From positions 58,177,708-58,241,707 of the forward strand of contig NC_063170.1 in the NCBI RefSeq assembly GCF_023159225.1: a stretch of 64,000 nucleotides of DNA, written 5' to 3'. Shown in pieces: positions 10,931 through 21,993 of the stretch. Source of the stretch: Perognathus longimembris pacificus. Its lineage: Eukaryota; Chordata; Mammalia; Rodentia; Heteromyidae. The notes below the pieces were generated by a model, which was not told the DNA's origin, ran no database searches, and saw only the letters and a program-made list of their open reading frames with translations. Made by a program: the position numbers and the translations under genes. How positions within the stretch are numbered: the stretch's first letter is position 1; every line of letters begins with the position of its first letter.

Positions 10931-11188
10931 CTTTTTTTTTTGGATGGTGGAAGGGAGGGTTTGGTCATGGGGTATGAACTCAGGGCCTAGGTGCTATCCA
11001 TGAGCTTTTCCGTTCAAGGCTAGTGCGCTACCACTTTAAGCCACAGCTCTACTTCCAGTTTTCTGGTGGTTAATTGGAGATAAGAGTCTCAGGGACTTTC
11101 CTGCATGACCTGAATTTGAACCATAATCCTCAGATCTCAGTCTTCTGAGTAGCTAGGATTACGTGTATGGGCTACCAGTATCTGGCAC
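10931..11188 (-). mobile_element. Composite SINE, B1-like head plus Geo-like tail, antisense
   Basis: The T run at 10932-10941 is the reversed A tail. TATGAACTCAGGGCCTAGGTGC and CCACTTTAAGCCACAGCTC are the reversed Geo part. AGATAAGAGTCTCAGGGACTTTCCTG and CTTCTGAGTAGCTAGGATTACG are the reversed B1-like head. Nearly full length. Confidence 0.85.
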
Positions 11189-11739
11189 TCCTAACCTCAG
11201 AGCCAAGGTGACAAACCACAGTCAAGGGGTGGTATATGTTGTTTTGTGAACAACCAGCTTAATCCTTCCATGGTGTCACTTACTATTATTGGGTTGGTAG
11301 TTACCATTAATCTTTTTTCTATCCATTCCTTTGTACAACACGCAGGAATAGAAGAAATTTGCCACTTAAAATCATAATGGAGCACAAAAATGTGGAGCTT
11401 ACATGGAAGGTGAGGTTAAATATCTGACCTGTGCTTTGGCAAAATAGTTTCAATGTTGACACATTGTGTGCTAAAAGCGAGTATACCTCTCAATCTTGCC
11501 GGTGCCTTTTTGTGCCTGCCTTGAACTAATCAGATTAATTTGGTCTGGAAGGCCAACTGGGCATCAAAATTTGGGAACAAACAAAGATGGCAGGCTGAGA
11601 ATCATGTCGTGAAAGGGCTTCATTGCTTCAGTTTCCTATAGTGGCTCTCTCAAGCCAAGCCTTGGTGCTTCTTTCCATATCCTCCCATTCGCCACCAGAG
11701 GATTTATTCAATATTTATTAATTATTGTGTTTTTTTCTC

Positions 11740-11872
11740 TTTGCTGTACTGGAGTTTGAATTCAGGGCCCCATATTTGCCATACAGAAGCTCTGCCACTC
11801 AGCCATGTCTCCACCCCTTTCTTTATTTTTGAGATAGGCTCTCACTTCCTGCCCCAGCATGCACCTAGACTA
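11740..11872 (-). mobile_element. ID-B1 composite SINE, antisense, truncated
   Basis: GAGTTTGAATTCAGGGCCCC, TCTGCCACTCAGCCATGTC and GAGATAGGCTCTCACTTCCTGCCC form a reversed ID-like tail joined to a decayed B1-like part. Flanking stretches 11189-11739 and 11873-12428 appear unique. Confidence 0.55.
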
Positions 11873-12428
11873 GGACACACGTCTTTTAATCTAATTGTTT
11901 AGTCTCTATTTTCTAATTCCTGAAATATTCAGAGTAGAAGTATTTACTTAGTGTGAAGTTATTTCAAAAAGGATTGACCAAAATGGCTTAAAACGAGGCT
12001 GAATCTTACCCTGAAATGAGTAGAAGAAATAAAGAGCTGAGATGCAGCTTCTACAGCTCATCTTGTCTTTCATCTTTTTGTCAGTTCTGTTCAGTTCACA
12101 ATATAGATGAGCAGATGGGACTTTATCCATATTGTGGACCTATTCAACTCCTTCGGGAACTCTACCTGTGACTTATTGGTATTATTTTCTCAGTCACAGA
12201 GTCTTTTCAATGAATCTGAGTTGCATTCTTGCCCAAGGTCCTTTGATCACCTAGCACTCCCTTAGGATACCATGAGGTTAGATTGGATCTTCACCTTTAC
12301 CTCTGTTCTCAGACTACACTCCCAAGCTCAGGCATTCTCAGCTTGACCGTTTTCATTTTGGAGAAAACCAAAAACAATTTCCCAGAGAGAAGTACATTGC
12401 TGAGGTTTGTATATAAGAATATGAATTC

Positions 12429-12650
12429 GGAGGGCTGTGAATTCTTAGCAGTAGAGTGCTTGCCTAGCATGCATGAAACCCTGAGTTTGATTCCTCAGCA
12501 CCACATACACAGTAAAAGCCGGAAGTGGCGCTGTGGCTCAAGTGGCAGAGTGCTAGCCTTGAGCCAAAAGAAGCCAGGGACAGTGCTGAGACCCCGAGTC
12601 CAAGACTCAGGACTGATAAAAAAATAAAATAAAAAGAATAAAAAAAAGAA
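12429..12650 (+). mobile_element. IDL-Geo SINE
   Basis: The IDL half is diverged (AGCAGTAGAGTGCTTGCCTAGC, GTTTGATTCCTCAGCACCACATA). The Geo half is well preserved (GCCGGAAGTGGCGCTGTGGCTC to GACTCAGGACTGATAAAA), followed by an A-rich tail with AAAATAAAAT units. The unequal decay suggests a different master or a replaced left monomer. Confidence 0.85.
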
Positions 12651-13348
12651 CATTAATTCTAATTCTGTTCTTTTTCCTGCTAGTATTGTAATTATGAAGC
12701 TCAATCCTTTAAGACTTCTTTTCCTCTTGGATCAAATAAAAGGCATGAGAGTGAAACATTTGTGAAGAATCTATGTTATCCAAGTCTTAAGTAGAAAAAG
12801 AATTCTTGGAATGATTACATATTAGGTAGACTGGTCAACTCCATTGCTCAATTCATTGTTCGCCAGTAATGAGCTTGGTTGTCTGGCAAAAATAGTTAAC
12901 CATCAACAAATATTTGATAAATAAATAAATGAGGCGATGAGGTCAATTTACTTTTCCATGTCAAATATTACTTATTTTGTGATATATTTACTATTTTCTT
13001 TCACCTTTGAAAGAAGGCATCTTTGATATGACAGAAAAATCCCTCTAATTTTGCTGGATAGTTATAAAAATAGATGAGTGTTAGATTTCAACATTACAAT
13101 GTTGTATATATCAGCACAGAATTAAAATAATAGAACATTGGAAGTGCAAGATAATCATGTCGGTGCAAATGTTTAAAACAGGAAATACATTTTTAAGTTC
13201 AAGTTGGTTGTTAGCTATTTGTAATTCAACTTTTAAGATTTGGTAAAACCCATTCTGATGAACCTTCTGTGTGAATAAAACACTCCTTAACAGCATTTTT
13301 CTATATTGTTTCATCCAAAGAAAGAAAAGCCAGGCACAGAGTAAGAAA
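12651..13348. other. Unique AT-rich sequence, no gene seen
   Basis: No repeat or gene recognised, apart from a short AAAT run near 12919. Confidence 0.55.
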
Positions 13349-13605
13349 TGAGAGAGAGAGGGGAGGGGGGAGGAAAGAAAGAAAGAAAGAAAAGAGGGAG
13401 AAAGAGGAAGGAAGGAAGGGAAGAGAAGGAAAAAGAAAAGAAAGAAGGAAAAAAGAGAAAGAAGAGTGGAAAGGAAGAAGCCAGCCAGGGAAGAAGGTAA
13501 AAGAAAAAGAAGTAAAGAGAAAGAGAAAGAAGGAAGAAAGAAGAGGAAGAAAAGAAAGGAGGAAGGAAAGAAAGAAGGATAAAAGGAAAAAGAAAGTAAG
13601 GAAAA
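13349..13605 (+). repeat. Long polypurine tract, 257 bases
   Basis: Nearly pure A/G sequence with drifting GAGA, GGAA, AAAG and GAAA units. It generates a 200-residue minus-strand frame that is Phe/Leu/Ser low complexity and not a gene. Such tracts can form intramolecular triplexes and evolve by slippage. Confidence 0.9.
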
Positions 13606-14817
13606 ATAGTCTGTGGCCAAAGCAACAGAATTACATTTTTTTAAAAAAAATCCGTTCACTTGTATTTGTGAAAGAGAAGTAAGCAACTTGCTTTCTTGTC
13701 TTTGTTTAGACATTGGACAATAAAAATCATAAGAAAATATATTTTCGACATCCTATTTTTTCTGGCGTTCTTTGGAATTTGGACCCTAATTAAAAAATAT
13801 GTGTTTCCTAGCCCTTCTTACTGTGAAAATCCTTGGCAATATAAACAGATGCACGGGTTGGCTTTTAATTCTGACACCAGACTGTCTGAAATAATAGCTC
13901 TAAGAAAGTGTGAATTCTTTCATTCCTCAAGCTTCAATTATAAGTACTTAATTTGTTTCTCTTTCTATTGCTGACTGTAGTCTCAATCTGCCTTATTTTT
14001 CATCTGGCTAAACATGGTACACTTTAAAAGCCCCTCGCTCTGAAAAGTTTATCCTGCATAGAATGAAACAAGCTACAAATCTGGATTATTTTCATCCACC
14101 GGGGCATGCCACTGTTATTTAGCAATTAAGATGTAAAGTGGTGTTCTGAAAAAAGCTCAGTGATAGAGCTAGTGAATTTGGACCTTTGATGATCCACCTG
14201 AAAACACTTAATATTTCTCCTAAGAGTAGATTCATCATTTGATAAACAAGTCAAATTAATAGCTTACTAACTCATCTGGACCTTTCACAGTCAAATATAG
14301 TCTTTATTTTTTGGGTTTACCATTTTCTTGTACCTCATAGCCCCTTGGTTGTCATGACCTTTCAGCCAGTCATGTGCCTCTGTGATACTGACTTCCATAC
14401 TTGGCTGAGGTTACACTGATGACATGCTATTCAAAAAAATTATTAAGTCCTTCCAGTTGGGTTAATTTGGAAGAATTGGGGAGACTGATCTCCATGTATA
14501 TTGTCCTATCTATATGTCAGAAGCTGCAATCCATAGAAGTCAGTTTTCTAGGGATCACAAAAAACCCCAAATCAAAGAAAGATGAATTATTACAAACATA
14601 ATAAAGAATCTGTCAAGCTTCACTAGTGATAGTATAAGTCTCTTATGTGTTGATACTTTGAGGTTTTTTTTTTAATCAGTTATATTGATGCCCACTGCTA
14701 AAGATGTTTAGGTTTCATTTGTAAGTATAATGGAAGGAGTTGCTAGAGCTAGAGTACTGAAGTCCTTTATTTTTTATTATCAAACTTAGCAACATCTTAA
14801 TGATGTTGATATTAGTG
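13606..14817. other. Unique AT-rich sequence, no gene seen
   Basis: A 92-codon frame at 13696-13974 has a hydrophobic segment but no domain, splice context or known relative that I can see, so it is not called. The remainder has no recent repeats. Confidence 0.55.
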
Positions 14818-14940
14818 TTATTCCATTTTAGAGAACAGGAAAATTAGTTTTAGTAGTGCTAAATAGCATACCCAAGCCTACGGACTCAAGAATGATGAGA
14901 GGGAGGATTTGAAGCAATCATGTTCCCATTGCTTTTAGGC
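14818..14940 (-). mobile_element. MIR-like SINE, antisense (first of a pair)
   Basis: TTATTCCATTTTAGAGAACAGGAAAATTAG and GGGAGGATTTGAAGCAATCATG follow the order of reversed MIR (CCCATTTTACAGATGAGGAAACTGAGG, then GGGATTTGAACCCAGG). Strongly diverged. Confidence 0.5.
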
Positions 14941-14997
14941 ATTAAAACCACTAATGCACCTAATGCTTCATATTTAATTTTTGGAAAAAATACTGGG

Positions 14998-15105
14998 CAT
15001 ATTATACACACTTTACGGGTGGAAAAACTGTAACTCTGACAGTGTAATTTTCTCAAGCTCACAGAGTTCGTAAGTGGAGATGGGCATAGAATGAAGGAAG
15101 ACATA
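14998..15105 (-). mobile_element. MIR-like SINE, antisense (second of a pair)
   Basis: CACTTTACGGGTGGAAAAACTG, AATTTTCTCAAGCTCACAGAG and CGTAAGTGGAGATGGGCATAGAATG match reversed MIR core and 5' part in order. It lies 57 bases after another MIR in the same orientation. Confidence 0.55.
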
Positions 15106-15689
15106 CCTGGTTTCAGTAACCTTGTGCTTCATATTTTAACTTCCTAAGGCATGTTAGGAGTTATAATTGGATATCCAATCTTAGAAGATGTTATCAATTC
15201 GGTTCGTCCATATGCAATGATGGATGCTGAAGACCTGAGAAAATTTCCTGGTAAGGATAAAGCCAATTGTCCATACTACTCTTCTTGGCGTATTTATGGG
15301 GTGAGGAAAATGAGTCTTAGGATGTGTTTCTAGCATAAAGTGGAGGCTGATTCTTGGGTTCCTGGAGCAGCTCACTAGCCTTGTAGCAAGATTTGCCTGC
15401 CCTCAATTTTTAAAATCAACTTGGGCATGACCATTTCTTCAAAAATGATAGAAAAAATAAAGTGACATTGTTGATTCTTTTGCCAAGAATAAAGAAAATT
15501 GAACCTGTGATTTTTTTTCCATGTTAAAAATGTTTTCCCCTGTAGTAGAAATTTCCTTTTGGTACCATGGGCCATTCTTTGAGGCAAATGCTTAGACCAG
15601 CATACTAGCTTCAAAGTTGTTTCCTGTTTTTCTTGGCCTCATTGCAAACCCTGCCAAAACTTCCCTCCTTCTCTGCTGCATTAGTAATG

Positions 15690-15990
15690 CAGAATGAAAT
15701 TCATTGTGCCCATTATATCTGTTAAATGGTTTCCATTTTAACTCGAGAAAAATGTATCGACGTTCATGTGTTTGGCATGGGAAATGTGTATATGTATGGA
15801 AGATAGCAACTTGTCTGTTGGAATTACAGTGCATTATGTATAATGCTGCTTTTAGCTGTGTATGTACATTTCCTGGAATCTTATTGTGTCAGAGATTGGA
15901 AAGTTTACACCAGCATTGGTAATCTAATTTTTGTCTGGTGGGTGGCTGTGGAAATATGGAGTATTTGACAAAGCAAATGTCTTGGCCATC
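15690..15990. other. Candidate constrained non-coding block
   Basis: Repeat-free sequence rich in short motif-like words, including a perfect 7-base inverted repeat GCATTAT-GT-ATAATGC at 15831-15846 and CCTGGAATCTTATTGTG nearby. It looks like the vertebrate conserved non-coding elements I know by texture only. No alignment was possible, so constraint is an inference. Confidence 0.25.
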
Positions 15991-16065
15991 TGTGCCAGGG
16001 AGGAGTTTGGTGGCAGGGTGTTTAGTCAGGTAAGTAGAAAAATATCTCTAAAAAAATAAAACCAT

Positions 16066-16124
16066 ATTTAAAAATGATTGCCTCAAGCCTAACAAATTTA
16101 AAACACATTGCCTCAAGCCCAACC
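16066..16124 (+). repeat. 30-bp direct duplication, two copies
   Basis: Two adjacent copies share ATTTAAAA, then ATTGCCTCAAGCC, then AAC (16066-16095 and 16096-16124), with a few substitutions between them. Confidence 0.75.
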
Positions 16125-16691
16125 TAAATATTAATTTCTCAAGAGCAGAAAGCCATAGCACTGTGACATTTTTTAAAGCACAGTTTAAGTTCATTTCAGG
16201 AGTTCTAATTGTAAGTGTGAAGACTGCTTTGTCTTTCTCTTGCTTTTAAGAGACTCTTTCTGTGGACACCATTGTTTCCTCCCGTCTTTTGTCTTCCAAA
16301 GACATAAGTCTATGACTCATGAACATCTTGTTAAGGTTGAGGCTTAGGGGCTGCAACACAATTCCTTGCTGCATTTTTTTTTATTTGGAGGATTTTTTCA
16401 GCTGATTGATTTTTCTTGGAGGTCTTTGAAATGTCTTCTACCAAGCAATAATTTTCATTTTTCTTTGTTCTCTTCAAACTTGGGGTTGTATTTGTGCTCA
16501 ACTGTTCCTGGGGACTAAATCATGAATTGTGTTATTTAATAGGCAAGTGGAGAATTCTGAGGGTGGGAGCAGGGGCTGTACTGTTCTCTATCTCTCAGAG
16601 TTGCTTAAATCCTTCTCACTGAGCTGTGGCTGGACTGGGATGTAGTTTTCAGTTTTAGTCCTCAGGTGTATTCTAGCCGCTCATCTAAATG
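16125..16691. other. Unique sequence, no gene seen
   Basis: Mixed-composition sequence without repeat or coding signal. Confidence 0.5.
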
Positions 16692-16885
16692 CAGGGGTTC
16701 CTAATGTGGGCACTGTTGTTATTTGTAATGGAAGGAATTTTTGTTGGGAGAAGCTGTGCTTTGTGAGTTGGACAGTCACAGCCCTGGCCTCTCCCCACTG
16801 GGTACCAGTAGCGCTTTGTCCACTGTATCCAGATCATCTTAGCATCCTCTGGGGCTGAAGTCACCCTCCCAGCTGGAAACCACTG
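16692..16885 (+). mobile_element. hAT (Charlie-type) MITE, full length
   Basis: The element starts CAGGGGTTC and ends GGAAACCACTG, the imperfect terminal inverted repeats of the hAT-Charlie class. Internal words match that ancient mammalian family: GCCCTGGCCTCTCCCCACTGG, GTACCAGTAGCGC and CATCCTCTGGGG. It is about 194 bases and non-autonomous, with no transposase. The flanks TCTAAATG (16684-16691) and ACCTAAAG (16886-16893) are a decayed 8-bp target duplication at best. Confidence 0.75.
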
Positions 16886-17329
16886 ACCTAAAGCCATGTT
16901 GAAAGACATGGTTGTTGAGAAATTCCCATTAAAAATACTTAACTAGAGCAATGCAGGGACAATCCTGAGAGGCCTTGGGTCTTATAGGGTACCAGGAGGC
17001 AGTGTATCACATTTCTCTGGAGAAAACACTGAGATAATTGTCTGGAGTTTCTTAGCCTGAGTAACAGAGGAGGTAAGGGTCACCTTTTAACTGCTTTGCT
17101 TCTGATCTGCTAATTATCTCCTCACCCTGCGATACCTTTTATCTCCCCTCCATGCAACTTGACTCACCGAAGGTAGATTCTAATTCTTCTCAGACTCTCC
17201 TCCTTAACTACTTTCCACCCTAACCTTCCTACTCTTCTGTCTCTCCCTCTGGTTTTCTTTGGCTCAAATGGGAACAGGGTGCCCATTTATTTCTTTAATC
17301 CACTTCACCACCTAATAAGATATTCCCTT

Positions 17330-17542
17330 CTGATCACCAATTTTAACAAGATGCTTCCTTCATCTGGAATGTTCTCCAGTAAAGAACTCATGTTTCCCCT
17401 GATGAGAATTCTCTGTTCCAATCTGATGCTGCTGAAGCCCAGCTTCTGTTTATTAATGCAATGCAGACACCTTCCTGTGCACTTTTTTTCTCAATGCTTC
17501 TTTGAGTAGGGCATTTGTATTATATTTAATGACAGTCTTACG
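17330..17542 (+). mobile_element. L2 LINE fragment (tentative)
   Basis: GCTTCCTTCATCTGGAATG, GAAGCCCAGCTTCTG and AGACACCTTCCTG follow the order of the L2 3' region (CCTGGAATGCTCTTCC, AAGGCCCAGCTCAAATG, AAGCCTTCCCTG). The preceding pyrimidine-rich 150 bases may belong to it as well. No intact frame. Confidence 0.5.
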
Positions 17543-17659
17543 GGCCTGTCAAAAGAGAATTATATTTGTTGTTGCAACAGCAATTATAATAACACACAAT
17601 TGAATGAAGTAATCAAATGAAACTCATGATGAGATAGAGATGATGATGATTATTATTAT

Positions 17660-17871
17660 TAATTTTGAACCCAAAGCCTGCATACTGTTCTTTAGGTTTT
17701 TTGCTCAAGACTCTACCACTTAAGCTACACTTCTGTATCTCAGCTTTTCGGTGGTTAATTTGAGATCAAAGGGTCTCAGACTTTCCTGCCCAGGTTGGCT
17801 TTGAGTAAAAAACTTTAGATCTCAGCCTCCTGAATTGCTAGGATTAGAAGTGTGAGCCACTGTACCTAGCT
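17660..17871 (-). mobile_element. Composite SINE, B1-like head plus Geo-like tail, antisense
   Basis: Reversed Geo part (CTCTACCACTTAAGCTACAC), the linker GGTGGTTAATTTGAGATCAAAGGGTCTC, and reversed B1-like head (CTCAGCCTCCTGAATTGCTAGGATT). It is preceded by a short (GAT)/(ATT) patch. Confidence 0.75.
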
Positions 17872-18691
17872 TAATGTTGTTATTATTTTTTATGCTCTGA
17901 AAGCTGTAGATGTATACTTACAAATATATCTAATCAATACGAAGGATGGGAAAAGAAGAGGAGACAAGATTGAGTGACGAATAAAATGAAACTGACACAA
18001 ACAGGCTGACAGCCAGCTGTAAGTCTCTTTAGGGCAAATGCAATTAACTTAGAATAATAGACTCAAATTTGATGGGTAGAAATGCATTTTTATTAACAAT
18101 CACAGGCTGACTCATTATGCTCTTATGAATAAAATGGTACTTACACTTGGTGCGTGTGTGTGCATGCATATATAAAAACATACACATATGCCTCTGTATA
18201 TATACATCCTTGTTTTCCCCATTCTTACAGGGCCTGCTTATAATTTGGGTGGAAAAGTTGATTTTTTTAAAAAGAAGAATGTACTTGAGAAAGAAAACTC
18301 ATTCATAAATTGTCTCCAGGACTATAAATTCTGAATATTCTTCCAAGTTACATATATTAAAAAAAAATGCTACTTATCTGGTGCTATTAGACATAAAACC
18401 AGTGAGCCCTGGTCCCAGAAATGCTAGTCCTTTGAGGATTTCAAATTGCAATCAGGGATTTACAGATTTCATTTTGAAGAGGAGAAGTCATTACTAGAAA
18501 CCTAAGCTCATTTCCTCTCCTTTAATAGCTATTTTAAATCATTCATTTAGAAAATAATATTAACTATTTAGGGCACTTCCCATACTAGTGATTCTTTAAA
18601 GAGTTTTATTTTCTAAAATTATTTCAAAAGAAAATGGAAATTAGAAAAAAGTCCAAACAAAAATTTGGTCATATAAGTTACTTCTGGATAA

Positions 18692-18693
<2 letters not shown>
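17872..18693. other. Unique AT-rich sequence, no gene seen
   Basis: Contains a TGTG/CATA-rich patch at 18150-18210. No gene or RNA supported. Confidence 0.5.
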
Positions 18694-18738
<45 letters not shown>

Positions 18739-18799
18739 GTCCTCTGTTTCTCTCTCTTTCTCTCTCTGTCTGTCTCTCTCTGTCTCCTCTCCCTCCCCT
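18694..18799 (+). repeat. (TC)n microsatellite, compound
   Basis: About 40 bases of perfect TC grade into TCTCTGTCTC and CTCCC units. The Ser/Leu frame across it is composition-driven. Confidence 0.95.
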
Positions 18800-19119
18800 G
18801 CAAGAGAAAAACAGCTTAAAACTTTAACAAACTATTACCAGAGTCTTTTTTTAAAATATTTTAATGCTAACTAGTTGGGGAAAATCTCTTTGACCCTTGG
18901 AAATCTATAAACTGGACTTGCAGTATAATTAAGGAATCTTATGTGGTGAATAATCTCTTGAAATGAATTTGTTCCTAATTTAAAAAGAAAACAATTTTAA
19001 TTCTGTGCATGTTGATATTGATGCCTAACTGAACTAGTATCTGGGTAATACAAGGGGCAAAGAGTTAAAAAAAAAAAAGGAACCCAGAATATGGAGTCTT
19101 GCATAATACTTTGGGAACT

Positions 19120-19121
<2 letters not shown>

Positions 19122-19166
<45 letters not shown>
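19122..19166 (+). repeat. (CA)n microsatellite
   Basis: About 22 uninterrupted CA units. The Cys/Val frame on the minus strand is an artefact. Confidence 0.97.
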
Positions 19167-19168
<2 letters not shown>

Positions 19169-19259
19169 TTTTCCAAATGCAAAGTAAAGCTCTCTGAGTT
19201 ATGTAATTGCTATTCTTCAAAAGGACATCCGAAAGGTTGACACTTCAAAATGTGTGCTT

Positions 19260-19480
19260 CCTGTCACCATGTAATGTTTTTTCATGTCTACGGCTGGTAT
19301 TAAAAACAATCTCTGTAGAAGGGGGCTGCCATTGCCAATTTAGGACACTCGCTTTGTTATTAGCGTAGGCATATTAGATCATCCTCTTACTCTTCCTGCC
19401 TGCTTTGTTCTTCTGATATGGCAGGGAACTGAAATTGACAACAGCCTACATTTATGTAACAATAACTTGCATTGTTAAAT
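19260..19480. other. Candidate constrained non-coding block
   Basis: Repeat-free, balanced sequence with words such as GGGGGCTGCCATTGCC, GCTTTGTTATTAGCG and GATATGGCAGGG. It stands out from the AT-rich surroundings. Only texture supports the call. Confidence 0.2.
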
Positions 19481-19880
19481 ATATATGTGTAGATCGACAG
19501 ATAGAGAGTTCTTTTATTCCCCGGTGATATCAAAGTTCATTCCACAGTATATGCAGATGTTACTGAGGTGAACTATGGCAACTATTTAAAAGTGCAATGT
19601 ATTGACAGCCTTGAGAGTCTTAGTACTGTTCATCATCTTTTAAAATTTCTGATATTTTTACTCCCTTAGAAAATTTCTGTTTTCTTCCAAGAGGAGGAAA
19701 GGATAAAGGTCACATTTTGTTCCTTGTGCAGTAAACCACAGGCAGTTTAAGAAAGTAAGCTAGGAAGAAGGTGTCGAAATCTACAGGCTGGAAGAGCATT
19801 GCTCTTACAGACACAGGGAAAGCAGGCTGCAAGCTGGCTCAGGCACTTGCTTTTTGTTGTATGGATTAAAACTATGGGTA
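19481..19880. other. Unique sequence, no gene seen
   Basis: Ordinary AT-rich sequence with an ATATATGTGTAGATCGACAGATAG patch near 19480-19505. Confidence 0.5.
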
Positions 19881-19881
19881 G

Positions 19882-20127
19882 TGAGCCAGGCACTGGTGGT
19901 TTTCACCTGTAATCCTAAACTACTCAGAAGACTGAGATCTACTGATCATGATTCAAAGCCAGCCTTGGCAAGAAAGTCCACGAGACTCTGACCTCCCAGT
20001 AACCAGCAAAAAGCCAAAAGTGGAGCTCTGGTTCAAGTGGTAGAGCACTAACCTTGAGTGAACAAGCTAAGCAACAGCACCCAGGTCCTGAGTTCAAACC
20101 TCAAAACCAGCACCAATCAAAAAAAGT
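19882..20127 (+). mobile_element. Composite SINE, B1-like head plus Geo-like tail
   Basis: GAGCCAGGCACTGGTGG, CACCTGTAATCCTAAAC and AAAGCCAGCCTTGGC form a near-complete B1-like head. AAAGTGGAGCTCTGGTTCAAG and GGTAGAGCACTAACC to CCTGAGTTCAAACC form the Geo-type tail. Short A tail at 20119-20126. Confidence 0.85.
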
Positions 20128-21046
20128 CAAAATGGGGAACCTGAGGATTAAATAGACACCACTAAGTGTAGATTTAGGAAATAAAAGTACAAAACACTCC
20201 GTTCAACTCCAGGTGTTTGTTGCTATGTTTGTTTGTTTAATAACAAGAATGCCTCATGCAATGTGGAAGATAACATAGAAACTGACAGTAGGTTTACATT
20301 TATATAACAATATATGGGAAGCCCTTAATATCGACAGCTTTTATATTTTTTGTCTGAAATTTAAATGCAATTGGTCATTCTGAGTTTGACATGATAATTT
20401 TACATAGTTTTTAGGAAGTAAGCTACAATTAAAGTGATGATAGACCTGTTTAGAAAAAAGCCAACAGTACCTTTGGGTTGCTATTCTCCACATAAACCAC
20501 TATTTTAATATTCTTAAATCTACTTTCCTTCTCACAGAGTGACAAGAGTCTGTATTATAATTAAACATGACTCTTCCAATAATCCATGGCTCTGTCCTGG
20601 ATGAAATATTTTTAGGTAGTACAGGTTCAGGTCATAGCTTGATTTTTCAGGGGGACTTCCCTAAATGCCCAGGAAAGGTGGAGATTTTCATGTCTTATTC
20701 TTTTGGTTTATTATCTGAATGTCTACGACATTCTGAGAGATCAATCCATGTTACTTGAATGAATTACTTTTCTTACCACTGGTTTCAATGCCTCTCATTT
20801 TTTTTTCCTGACATTTGCCATTTCCTTCCTTTTCAACATATGAAGAAGGAAGTTGGTACTGAGAAGACACTATTTTTCTGACTTACAACAAAAGAAACAG
20901 AGGTAGCATGGAAGGTTGAAGATGCCTGAAGACTGAATTCCTTGGGAAGAATTGGTAAAGTATTTCTTTAAACCCTCTGGGAAACATAAATAATAGAAAT
21001 ATAAACATACTCTTAGTTACTTCATATTTATTTTCTATCATGGGAC
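20128..21046. other. Unique AT-rich sequence, no gene seen
   Basis: No repeats beyond small A/T runs. A 63-codon frame at 20567-20758 has no recognisable domain and is not called. Confidence 0.5.
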
Positions 21047-21068
21047 ATATATATATATATATATATAA
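21047..21068 (+). repeat. (AT)n microsatellite
   Basis: About ten perfect AT units; self-complementary. Confidence 0.9.
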
Positions 21069-21138
21069 TCTATTACATGAATACATTGCATTTTTTCTAG
21101 ACTTTAATACATAACATTTTTATCTTTGGCTTTATATT

Positions 21139-21375
21139 AATTGTTGTTGTTAGTGTATTGGAGCTTGAACTCAGGGCCTGGTGCTCTTAATTAACTTCTT
21201 TACTTAAGATTGTCATTCTACCATTTGAGACACACCGCTACTTCTGTATTTGTGCTGGTTACCTGGAGATAAGAGTCTATTATTTATCTGCCCCAACTGG
21301 CTTTGAGCCACAGTCCTCAGATCCTAGTCTCTTGGGTAGCTAGAATTACAAGTATGAACCACCAAGGACTGGCCC
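21139..21375 (-). mobile_element. Composite SINE, B1-like head plus Geo-like tail, antisense
   Basis: GAGCTTGAACTCAGGGCCTGG and ATTCTACCATTTGAGACACACC are the reversed Geo tail. CTGGAGATAAGAGTC and CCTCAGATCCTAGTCTCTTGGGTAGCTAG are the reversed B1-like head. Confidence 0.8.
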
Positions 21376-21663
21376 TTCTTAAGTTTTGAACAACAAACCC
21401 AAGCTAAAATGCTTTCTCATTAGAATTTAATATGTACCATTAAACATATTTTAAAATTCAAAAGGGAGGATTCTTTAATAATATACAAAAAGACATTGCC
21501 TCTTTACCTCTGTCATCTAATGATTGGTTTTGTTATGTTTTTCAGAGAAAGTTTTATATTTGGGGGCTTGCATTCTTTCTCTCTTCAACTCCTCATGACG
21601 AGAATGACCAGTATGTATCATCTTGCCTAGCTTATTTGTTGCTTGGGGGTCTAATAAGTTGTG

Positions 21664-21769
21664 TTTTTTTTTTTTTTTCTTTTTGGTTCAGGCTGGTCTT
21701 GAACCATGCTCTTCTTCATGTCCTTCTCTTGAGTAACTGGAATTACAGGTATGTACCATCACCAGTCAC
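21664..21769 (-). mobile_element. B1-like SINE fragment, antisense
   Basis: A T run at 21664-21678 is the reversed tail. GGTTCAGGCTGGTCTTGAACC and GAGTAACTGGAATTACAGGTATG are the reversed B1 monomer. No Geo or ID half is attached, so this is a monomeric B1-type copy. Confidence 0.75.
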
Positions 21770-21993
21770 AAGAGACAGAACTGGGTTGTGCCTCAAATTA
21801 CTCAAAAAATTTGTATGTTTTGTCTTATTATAGTTATAATTGGGAACTATGAGTGGCCTTTATATCTTGGGATGGACCTTAAGGCACTACAGGAATGGGC
21901 TTTGGTGTGGAGACAATGAACAGATGCCATTGTTGCTTTTGCCTTCACTTTGCAAAGGAAAAGGGAATAGAAACTGATTTAGTTTCAGTGTTT

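Noticed and set aside
13111..13713. 200-codon minus-strand open frame
   Set aside because: Its core is the reverse complement of the polypurine tract, giving Phe/Ser/Leu low complexity; no domain and no gene structure.
13696..13974. 92-codon frame with a hydrophobic segment
   Set aside because: AT-rich DNA easily gives Phe/Ile/Leu/Lys-rich frames; no signal peptide logic, splice context or relative.
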